From Utricularia gibba (taxonomy: Eukaryota > Streptophyta > Magnoliopsida > Lamiales > Lentibulariaceae): a DNA stretch of 64,000 nt. Under the pieces are notes generated by a model. It was not told the DNA's origin. It did not search any database and worked only from the letters and a program-made list of their open reading frames with translations. The DNA is taken from positions 3,681,001 through 3,745,000 of the forward strand of contig NEEC01000002.1 of NCBI GenBank assembly GCA_002189035.1, written 5' to 3'. Below, piece by piece: positions 49,538 to 59,579 of the stretch. A program made the position numbers and the translations under genes. Every line of letters starts with the position of its first letter. Positions within the stretch are counted from its first letter, which is position 1.

Positions 49538-50786
49538 TGTTAGTGTGTGTGTTCTAGAGACAATCAACTCATTGGCAAATCTTATCTTTTGATATTTACT
49601 TTGAATTGTGATCGAATTTATATCATTGATAAAATCCTCTACTTGATCTATGTGCTATAGAAATTATGATAAGATCATAATGTGAGATTCTTCAAGCACT
49701 CATGATCAAGTTAAAAAACTCCCTAGCAAGAGTATTTGTGAAATGAGGATATCACAAATACGGATAAGCTGGCACACATTGAGTTCCCTAAATTGTTTAG
49801 GCAATGGTTCTCACAATTGATGTAATGAGATTACTAGAACCTATGTGTGGGTGTCGATTAGAGAATCGATTCACTGGATGACTCATCTTCGAGATGCTAC
49901 TATGGGAAGCTAACCAAGTGTCAGTAGCAAGATCTCGAATATGACAGCCGTGCAAGTAAGCTTAGACTGTAGATCAACAAAGTTATGTTGATCTTAAGCT
50001 CACATTTTCACTCATTACTAATTGGAGCCTAACCATGGCTTGCCTAGTATGATGAAAGCTGTTCATTGCATGGTGGCTGGTCATGGAAAGGCTCAATCAG
50101 TTCACCTGATTATTCTTACATCTTGGGGATCATGATATGTTGCTAGACATCACTCATGATCGATAATGATGGATTTGATTAATTAAGAGTTAATTAATAA
50201 ATCCATTATTACGGCCTTGATTGAAGAAGACTATAGGGCCATACACAATAGTGGAGTCACTCAACGATATAAAATAGAATGACACAATTACATGAGATGT
50301 AATTGGTAATGTGGATAAATTAAATTAAGAGTTATTTTGAGATTAATATTGATTAAACTCAAAATAAAAGATCATATATAGATAAGATTTGGAACATATA
50401 AATATCTCCACAAGATAACATCTTTACGGAGATATGATTTGATATGTTACCATATATCTATCAAAAATATTTAGATCTTGAGATCTGCTCCATGGGTCTT
50501 CATGCTCTCTGAGACTAATCCACAAGGGGGCGTTTTTCTCTACTAGCACCTGAGGAATTCGACCAGCATTCAAGAGCCTTGAGAAGGTTATCGACGGAGT
50601 GCTCCACGTGTGAATACCATAGAGGCCGTCTCCTATTGGCGGTTGGTGAACAACGGGTCATCTAAAAGGTATTTCAGCATCCCTTAGTCTGATGTATACC
50701 GTATTCCAAGATCTGCGTTGGGGGTTTCTCAAAATTTTAAAATTCCGCTGCTTTTGAGACATACGATGTCTATGAGAAACCCAACA
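49538..50786 (-). mobile_element. LTR family F, complete solo LTR with CCGTG duplication
   Basis: A 1,249-bp LTR beginning TGTTAGTGTG and ending GAAACCCAACA, flanked by CCGTG on both sides (49533-49537 and 50787-50791). It separates the end of RNase H from the integrase of the Athila-like element. The pol reading frame on the two sides matches in phase if the LTR and one duplication copy are ignored. The direction is inferred from the TGTTGGG start on the minus strand, typical of many plant LTRs. A ~240-bp segment present in the inverted copy at 44.8-46.0 kb is deleted here. Confidence 0.93.
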
Positions 50787-52080
50787 CCGTGGTTTGCTGA
50801 CTTCGCTAACTTTGTTTCAGCAGAAGTGATGCCACTAGGGATTGATTATCACGCGAAGAACAAACTGAAGAGTGACGCCAAATATTATATTTGGGATGAT
50901 CCCTACCTTTGGAAGAGATGCAATGATGGCTTCATTCGAAGGTGTGTTCATGAATTTGAGATTCCTAAGATTATCAATTCTTGTCATGGAAGACCTTTTG
51001 GTGGCCATCATGGACCAAACCGTACAGCCAGAAAAATTTTTGACTGCAGATTCTACTGACCTCACATCTTCAGAGACTGTTATGCTTATTGCAAAGGTTA
51101 TGAGCCATGCCAAAGAGTGGGAAATTTATTCAATAGGGACGAAATGCCTCAGCAAGGAATCCTGGTATGTGAATTATTTTATGTGTGGAGCATTGATTTT
51201 ATGGGGCAATTTCCACTTCTACAGGCTACAACTAAATTTTAGTGGCCATTGATTACGTCTCAAAGTGGATTGAAGTCATTCTTACAAGGACAGATGATGC
51301 AAAGACAGTGATAAATTTTCTGCGTAACCACATTTTTGTGCAGTATGGGACGCCCAAGGCGCTGATCAGTGATAGAGGTACACACTTTTATAATCAGGCC
51401 TTGAGGAGTGTCTTGAAGCAGCTCAACGTTTGGTACAAGTCATCAACAGCATACCATCCATAAACAAATGGCCAAATGGAAGTATCGAATAGGGAGAGTA
51501 AACAAATTTTGGAGAAAGTGGTGAACCCGAACAGGGAGGACTATAGTCTGAGACTAAGGGATGCTTTGTGAGCAATTCGAACAACATATAAAACACCAAT
51601 TGGGACTTCTCTACTCAGGTTAGTTTATGGAAAACCTTGCAGGTTACCTGCTGTGTTAAAGCTTAAGGCTTGGTGGGCAGTGAAGACGCTGAACCTTGAT
51701 GAAAGTTTTAGTGCAACTCAAAGAAAGTTGCAACTTTCAGAACTGGAAGAGCTGAGAAATGATGGCTACGAAAGCTCAAAATTATTCAAAGCTAGGACTA
51801 AAAGTTACCACGACAAGCATATTTCCAGGAGGCCCTTTGAAGTTGGTCAGAAAGTTTTGCTGTTTCAATCTAGGTTGAAGTTACACCCAAGGAAACTCAA
51901 ATCTCGTTCGATTGGACCATTTGTAGTGAACGAAGTTTTCCCAGTGGAGGTTTATGATGGAGAAACTAATGCAAGTTTTATTGTGAATGGACATAGGTTG
52001 AAGATTTTTTATGAAAATTTTCAAGACAGGATGGCTGAAGAAGTTGAAGTTCTTGTCGTAAGGGACACAGAAATAACGTA
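50787..52080 (+). pseudogene. Athila-like element 2: integrase
   Basis: Integrase inserts the element's DNA copy into the genome. Present in order: the zinc-binding HHCC region with GGHHGPN (about 51000-51015) and the CYAYCKGYEPC pair (about 51080-51110), the first catalytic Asp in SIDFMGQF (about 51190), the second in SDRGTHF (about 51368), and the Glu region ([11 protein letters not shown], about 51464-51495). A C-terminal part with SRRPFEVGQKVLLFQSRLK follows (about 51830-51880). Stops and frameshifts are scattered, for example near 51053, 51240 and 51462. Confidence 0.9.
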
Positions 52081-52381
52081 GAACTTGCTGAAAGTCTAGT
52101 CCAAAACTGAAAACAGGGACGGTCTTGGGAGGCAACCCAAGTTTAATTTCTATTAGTTTTATTTTCCTGTCATTTTACTTTCGCACTTTTAGACTTAGCT
52201 AGGAGTTATTTTGGAGAGTTTTTGTTGTATTCCTGTTGCAAAATGGGGAATTAATCTGCGGTTACATGCAAGATAAGTACAGGGTTATGGTTAATTTTCA
52301 GGCAAATTCCATTGCAATGTTCATTTGTTTCAAACTTTTCATTTTGCTCTTGGGAATTGCAGAAAGATTATCTCACAAGAT
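52081..52381 (+). other. Spacer between pol and the post-pol frame of element 2
   Basis: Non-coding, about 300 bp. In this position Athila-group elements have a leader for the post-pol gene. The corresponding segment is deleted in element 1. Confidence 0.5.
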
Positions 52382-54262
52382 GCCTGCAAAATGCGAACAT
52401 TAGAGTGCTGCTGCTGAAAAATCAGACAAGAAGATCATTGCTGAAAGCATCAAGCGCAAGAAAACTGGGAAGGCAGTAGCTGTTACTCCTAACTAGGAAC
52501 AGATCAAGGTCGCAACCCCAACAGAAGAAGCATTTCAGGGTGTAGATGCTCTCCTGCATGCAGCGAATCTAGGCGGAACCCCCTCTCAAGAAACAGCAAA
52601 GCCTCTTGTGGTAGAACGAAGAAGTCCAAGGTTAAAGGCACTCACCAGCCCTGATCTTCAAAAGAAATTAAGGGAACTACACAGGAGTTACAAAGGAAAA
52701 GGAAATTGGCTGTTGAAGAAGCATCTTTTGAGCCACCCTAGATTGTTTACCAAAAGAAGAAGACGGGGAGAAAGGGTCAGAGGAAGCAGAAAGAAATCAC
52801 CATGAACAATGCAATTGAAGAGGTGATTGCAAACGTGGAGGAGAACTTGGAATCAAGAGAAGATATTACACCAGTAGGGGTTGAGGAAGTCCCAGAAATT
52901 GTAGAACAAGAAACTGTAGAAGAAGAAGCAAAGTCTGGTGAGGTAGAACAAGTTCAAACAAGAGAGGAGAAACCATTTGAGGATGCTGGTACAGCAGCAG
53001 AGGAGGACAAGAGGAATTTGGTTGCAAAGAGAACAAGAAGCAGAACAGAGAAGCAACAGGAACCTGAACCTGAAATATAGGAGTTGGAGGAAAATTCCAG
53101 CGAGGAGGAGGAACAAGTGGTACAAACGAAACAAGAAAAATTCTTACCTAACCTTGTTCCACTGTTCTTGAGTTCAGGTAGGATTGAAGAGGAAGAGAAG
53201 GGGAAATCACAATGAAGAATGACCAGCAAGGGCATTCCTTATTTTAAGCAGCATGCAGAGATGCTAAACCTGAAGTATCATCAGTTTGAGGATGAAGAAT
53301 TTGCCATGCCGCATCATAGATTACGAGATATTGGTGGAATTGGGAATAGTTACTGAAGTCTATTCATTGCTAGAAAATTCTGGGCTGCTTATTTTGTGTG
53401 ACATGAATTACCCTTCCTATGTTGAACTTATATATGAATTTTCTTTTACATTCTATTATGAAAAACCAAAGACTGTGATTACACCAAGAGCAATTACATT
53501 TAGATTGTTAAGAAAAGAATTTTCCCTCTCAATTGCTGAATGGAGTGTAACCTTAGGATTCTGTCCTAAGCAGGATGTTGACTCGCATTCGTTTGCCACT
53601 TCCTTATTTGATTATCCTGATGATTTTAATGCTGAGATGGTGTATGAGGTGTTAACTAGTCAGCATGTTATAGAGTATAAACCTAAGGGTGCAAAGGCTG
53701 ATTTGTTTACAGAACCTGCTACACGATATGTCCATTTGCTGATTTCTGCTATGCGATTTGGAAGAACCCTAGGATTCAATACATTATATAAACATGAATT
53801 ATTTGTTATGTGGTGTTTGTTGCACAAGAAATTATTGAATTTAGGGGCGATTTAAGCAGAGCAAATGAATAGGGACTATAGGCGAAGCACCATCAACCAT
53901 CTCAAGTTTGGTAATGTAATAACTCTCCTTGCTCAAAGGCTGTGTGCTGATCGAATTTCTGAGCTAGAATATTTTCATGTGGAGAAAAAAAAATTCCCTT
54001 TGAATGCTCACTTTCTTAAAACTACTAGATTAATCCAACCTAGGGGGAGTGGATTTGTGTTTAGATCTCTAGCAGAAATTTGCAACAATTTGCCTGCACA
54101 GAAAGCAAAAGCAAGGACCTTGACAAGGACCAAGTAGGGTGAAGGACGGGAAGGATTGCTGCTGCCAAGAGAAAATTGATATGATATATGACATGCTTGG
54201 GGATTTGCTAAGGGAAGTGAAGGAAACGAAACAGGGAGTGAAGAACTCCTCCCTGATCAAGT
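52382..54262 (+). pseudogene. Athila-like element 2: post-pol (env-like / ATHILA ORF) gene, broken
   Basis: Opens at an ATG near 52382 with a Lys/Glu-rich N-terminal half (to about 53,150) broken by stops. The central conserved part is 53286-53855 (189 codons) and a short continuation 53865-54137. Its blocks SIAEWSVTLGFCPKQDV and FGRTLGFNTLYKHELF match element 1 (1275-2120) in order and spacing. A stop at about 53853 lies where element 1 also has one (2118-2120). The product has no assigned function and no visible signal peptide. Conservation of the domain between diverged copies shows it was once a working part of the element. Confidence 0.75.
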
Positions 54263-55154
54263 AATATCATTGCATTGCCTTAATTTTATTTTTATTTTTA
54301 TTTTTATTTTTATATTTATGGTGTTAGTCTAAGTTAGGAGTAATTTAGTAGTGCAATGTTAGGATCAGGAGAATTTTGTGAATGGCCGAGGAATTTTCTT
54401 GCAAACGTGGGATGTTTTTCATGACGCACGAAATGCATGAATTTTGTTATGGCCATTTATGAACCAGTGAGCATATTTTCTTTCAATTATTTTCATGAGG
54501 GAGCAACATGTTCAATGTAGTAGGATTGGTGCTTTCAAGATTTTTTTTTAAGTAGATTGCCATGTGTTGATCTTTCATGGAAGATTGGTTGTCACAAAAT
54601 CCATAGATAGCAAAAATAAAGGGGTCAGAAAAGCATCATCACCAGAAAAGCGATGAAACCCTAGTCTTGAAAAGCAACACACAACAAGAGCAAGTTTAGA
54701 CGGTAGAGTAAAGAGCATAGGGAAGTTATGAGAACAACTCAGAGGAGTAGAAGGAGGAGAGTGCATTGCCCACACTCACATACAAAGAGGGGAAGCAACA
54801 GTTACCTGAGTTGAACTCTAAATTTTCCATGGCCTCAATCTTTGTAGAAAAAACATAAGAAAGAGAATGAGAAAAAAAAAGGGTGAGCGGAAAAATAGTA
54901 GTGACAACCAGCATTCTTTGAAGGTAAGCATATGCTATTCTTGCCCATTTAATCTTTGAATGCACCTTTCAGGATGAAATTGACATGTATGCTTGAGTGA
55001 CACCCTCACATGCACATTGGCACCCTTGCAATTCATGCATTTTTAGCTGAATGTTAAGCATCCACATCAATGTGTAGGAGATTCATTAACTATTTGCCTT
55101 CTATTAGTCTTAGTTAGGACTTGAGGACAAGTCTAGTATCGTTGTAATATAATG
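54263..55154 (+). mobile_element. Athila-like element 2: 3' non-coding region
   Basis: About 890 bp without coding sequence, starting with a (TTTTTA)n run (54,285-54,320). The last 90 bp share the block GGACTTGAGGACAAGT and GTTGTAATATAATG with element 1 immediately before its LTR. The short frames at 54575-54965 are not supported. Confidence 0.6.
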
Positions 55155-55887
55155 TGATAACACATATTTTTCAGTGATTGAATACATGAAAATTACTCAT
55201 ATTGTGCTACAAAAATTAAGTTTTATTACCTAGTTCTATATTTTTGCTTTTAAGTACTGTAGTTGTGTTATTTTAGGCTTAGTTGGGGTTAAATCCCAAG
55301 GAGTCGAATATGAACAGTGTAGTGGCAGGAGATGGGACAGAAGTCTGAAAAAGAAGTACACACAAAATCAAAGGAAGGAAAAATAAGGATTTTGGACAAA
55401 AAGAGGGACAAGATGGAGAGAGAAACAAGATCTCCCTCATTGGAGACACACGACATTCTTTTTGGAGAAGGTTTTCTGAGGGGGAAGAAGGAGGAAAATG
55501 AACCAGGAATGAAGCTGATGCTTGAAGACTATTTTCTATTTCCAAAGATTATTACTCTTAGCTAAGAGTAGCTTGGGACATTTTCTACTTTTCTACTAAA
55601 CCTTTTAAATTCCTTACTTGTTTATTTTCTAGTATTCGACTGTGAGATGAGTACAATGTGGATGATGTTTTCTTTTCTATTTTCATTTATCTTAAGCATG
55701 AGTGGCTAAGTGCTTAGGGGTGCCTTGGGTTGAAAAGAGGAGAAATGTGCTAATCAACCATAAGTAACACTACTTCCTTAACAAACCAGGATAGATCCAA
55801 GAGGAGAAAGTAGTGAAACCCAGCTTAACAATCCTAATTAGAGGTAGACCAAAGATTAGGGGGAAAACAAGAATCCGGATAGATCTA
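55155..55887 (+). mobile_element. LTR family A as 3' LTR of element 2, truncated
   Basis: Begins TGATAACACA directly after the element's 3' non-coding region, so it is the 3' LTR. It follows family A to about 55887 and then stops. It lacks about 60 bp near 55,290 and the whole 3' third. In element 1 the same position is occupied by an LTR of family B. Confidence 0.8.
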
Positions 55888-56603
55888 TTTTTGAAAAATA
55901 AGTGTTAATGATGAAGGGCAAAATTAGAAGAAATCGATCATGTTTACATAAGCTGACCCCTCCCCTTTGATTTACGTAAACCCAACCGTAGTGGGTGATA
56001 AACATTAACTCACCTTCAAATCATGTATCAAACATGAGTTTATTATTAAACACAACCTTAATGAGATTTAGTATAAGTAAAGAAAACATTGATAAAAATA
56101 TAATAATAGCAAAAATTATATTATTCTTAAGAAATTTTCAAACTGCTATTTTAAACCATTAATTAGACGATTTAAATCATACTTTATCATAGAAAGTAAC
56201 ATGTAATATAATAATAAAAATGCACTCAACAATTATATTAGAAAGTGTAATGATTTAAATACATAATTTAATAACAAATACATAAATGATAGAAGTGTTT
56301 TTAGATTGGATTTTTTAGTTTTTGATCTCTCATTTATATAGTTGAAACTGTGCCACTCTATCGAATTATAGATGTTTCAGAAAAATGATACAATGTATTC
56401 ACTAATAACACTTTGTCATAATTTTTTTTCCTATTATCAAAATTAAAAATATTAAAACATGCTTCATCAATAACACAATGTGTTCATTTTGAAAATACAC
56501 TTACGATAGAAATATTTTTAGAAACAATTCGCTAGTTGTTGATTTCTTCCTTGTAGAATCAAAATTGTATCATTCCATTGAATTACGCACATTTTCTAAG
56601 AGT
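55888..56603. other. AT-rich spacer
   Basis: No gene recognised. It ends at the target duplication of LTR D1. Confidence 0.4.
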
Positions 56604-56608
56604 GTTAC

Positions 56609-57783
56609 TGATAAGTGATTTTGTGTCACTTATATTTGTGTTTTTTGATACTCACTTAGATGAGTTTTGCATTCTTTTTATCCCACTTTCTTTATGTTTT
56701 TAGAAGAATTTTATATCTTTTATACTAGATCCTTTTGGAAGGAAAGTGTGTTTTGTGATTTTTCAGGACTAATTTGGAATAATTTGGAGGATTTTTGAGT
56801 TGACCTTTATGGAGGCAAAGATTTGGTCTATTCAGATGAAGACTCGGTCACAGATTCTCGGATAAAATAAGATTCGCATCTTATCTTAGAAAATTTGGAT
56901 CTTATTCTAGAAGATTTGTATCAAATCTTAGAAGATTTCGATAGAAGATTTGATGTGAGCCCATTAAGAAAGCCCGAAAAATCCCCACCATTATATAAAG
57001 ATCCAAACGTGAAGATCAAAAGAGTTAGTCAGGGGTGGATGATCAGAGAGTCAATTTAGGGTTTAGAGTTGAGTCTAGCATATTTTGGATTCTTTTCCTT
57101 TTGTTTTTCATCAATTTTTGTTGTTTAGAGTCGAGCATGCGCGTGTGAGCGCTTGCAGCTAAGGATCTGCGGTGAAGCCTTTTTTGTGCAAGTCCTGCAT
57201 GTGTGACTGTCTTACTATGTTTTTCAACATTTAATTTGAGGTTTGATTCTTTTTTTTACAACGTTTTCTTTATTAACGTGATCTTTAGTACCATATAACC
57301 CTAAGGAGTGTGGGAGAATCAAAGGTTGGCCTCAAGCACCTAAGGAGAAGGGCTCACTCAGACATCGTTAGTAAGACACATTATGTCTAATCTATCTGCG
57401 AGGTGAGAGGTGTAGAGGTTAGATTTGGATGTGGTGTATTACAAGAGGTGAAATAGCTCTATTGGTGTGGTTGATTTCATAATCCCACAAAACAAGGGAC
57501 AGTGCTATAACGGTCACCGAGTAGCACTATTTTAGCATAACACCTCCAAAGCTTACACAAGCAGGTCAGTTCTCAAGGTTTGTATACACGCAAGGGCGAG
57601 TTTCAAGTAAGGTGGATTTTAGATCCAATGCCACTTTTCTTATTGTTTTCAAAACTAGATCTTTCTTTTGTTTTCAATCTTTTTAATTCTTTGTTTGAAA
57701 AGAAAATTCCAACAACAATTCCTTGTGGATACGATTTATTTTATTACTTCGACGGTTTTTGTACACTTGCAAAATCACCATCA
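56609..57783 (+). mobile_element. LTR family D, complete solo LTR (D1)
   Basis: A 1,175-bp LTR from TGATAAGTGATTTTGTG to AAAATCACCATCA. The flanking pentamers are GTTAC (56604-56608) and GATAC (57784-57788), which differ at one base and are read as an aged duplication. A TATATAAA box lies at 56992-56999. The U5-like motif CCTTGTGGATACGATTT is near the end. Confidence 0.88.
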
Positions 57784-57788
57784 GATAC

Positions 57789-58133
57789 AGAATATATTAA
57801 CTAATAACACAATGTCATGAGCGTCATTTGTTGCCTGAAGTAGTGCCCAAAATTATATGATGGTCGTTTGTTATTAGAGGTAGTGTTTAAAGTATCATGG
57901 ATATTGTTTGTTATTATAACACTTGAGAAACTTCTTTTGTATTAAAAAATTCAAAACATTTAGGATATTTATTTTTGTTTTAGTTTTATTATTGATTTGA
58001 CTTAAAAACATATTTAAAATCATTAGAAATATTTATATCAATATTTACATTATATTTTGTAAATTGAATAATACAGCTTATCTTTTTTATTAGGTTTTTT
58101 AAATATTATTTAGTCTAAATAAAAATAATGTTA
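57789..58133. other. AT-rich spacer between two D-family solo LTRs
   Basis: About 345 bp of host DNA with no gene or repeat recognised. Confidence 0.4.
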
Positions 58134-58138
58134 CATTT

Positions 58139-59262
58139 TGATAAGTGATTTTATGTCGTTCCAAAACATGTTATTCTATTACTCTTGAATGTTGTTTTTA
58201 CTTATCTTAAACTACACTTTCTCACTATTCTCAATTGATTTTACATCTTTCACACTATTTTGATCTTTTTGGAGAGAAAGTGTATTTTGTGGATTTTTAG
58301 AGCACTTTTGGATTAATTTGAGGAGAAATAAAGATCCACTAAATTATGGACTTGATGGGCCACGAATCTCAGCCCAAGACTCGGTCAAACGATAAAGATT
58401 TGGTTTAAGATTCATGGATAAGATAAAGATATGAAAATTTGGATAGAAAATCTTATCCAAGCCCATCAAACAAGCCCAATACGAATACTTGTATCTACTC
58501 TCCTATAAATACCTCACTCTCTCAACCATTAGAAACGTCTTTGACCACTTTTCCTTTGTATTTTTCCTATTTTCGTGTCTATTTTCATGTTAGAGTCAAG
58601 TCTGCGTGTGTAGGCGCTTGCGGTTGAGGATCTGCGGTGAAGCCTTGCTTGCGCAAGTCCTGCACGTGTGACTGTTTTACTATGTTTTTCGACATTTAAA
58701 TTGAGGTTTAATTTTGTTTTTCACAACGTTTTCTTTACCAACGTGATCTTTAGTATCATTTAACCCTAAGGGAGTGTGGGAGAATCAAATGTTGGCCTCA
58801 AGCACTTAATGAGAAGGGCTCAATCGGACATCGTTGGTAAGGCACATTCTGTCTAATCTGTCTGCGAGGTGTGAGGTGTAGGGGTTAGATTTGGGTGTGG
58901 GGAAAACATGGGTTATCACAAGAGGTGAAATGGCTCGAGTGGCATGGTTGATTCCCTAATCCCACAAAACAAGGGACGGTGCTATAATGGTCACCGAGTA
59001 GCATATTTTATAATAATACCCCCAGAACTTGCGCAAATAGGTCAATCTTCAAGGTTTACACACACAAGTTTGGGCGAGTTTTGAACAAGATGGATCTTAA
59101 GTCTAATGTCACTTTTATTCTTGTTTTTAAAACCAAATCTTTCTTTTCTTTTCAGTCTTTTTGAGTCTTTGTTTGAAAAGAAAATTCCAATAACAATTCA
59201 CTGTAGATACGATTTTATTTTATTACTTCGACGGTTTATGTGCATTTGCAGAATCACCATCA
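58139..59262 (+). mobile_element. LTR family D, complete solo LTR (D2), upstream of the bZIP gene
   Basis: A 1,124-bp LTR from TGATAAGTGATTTTATG to AGAATCACCATCA, flanked by a perfect duplication CATTT (58134-58138 and 59263-59267). It lies in the same orientation as D1 and as the bZIP gene that begins 317 bp downstream. A TATAAAT box is present at 58504-58510. Confidence 0.92.
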
Positions 59263-59267
59263 CATTT

Positions 59268-59579
59268 CTTATTATTTTTTAAAATATTATTAAATCATAT
59301 ATATAAATATGCAAATACATGAATAAAAAATTGAAATACATTGATTTATAAATTAATGATTTATTTTAATGTTCAATTATAAAAACGGTTATAAAAAAAA
59401 ATTAGAAAATGATAATTTTTTAAATAAAATTGAAAAGAGAGCGATTTATCCAATATATCCTCACCTCTGATGTGACAAGTCCAGATGGACGGGTGACACA
59501 CACCACACCAGGTGGGCAGCCGCGCGGACATCGAAGTAGACCTAATCAAAATCCCGTTTGTTCAAAATTTTAACTTGAA
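59268..59579 (+). promoter_or_regulatory. Proximal promoter / leader of the bZIP gene
   Basis: Only 312 bp separate the solo LTR D2 duplication from the start codon. An in-frame TAA at 59571-59573 shows that the ATG at 59580 is the first possible start in this exon. I see no convincing TATA box. Confidence 0.4.
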
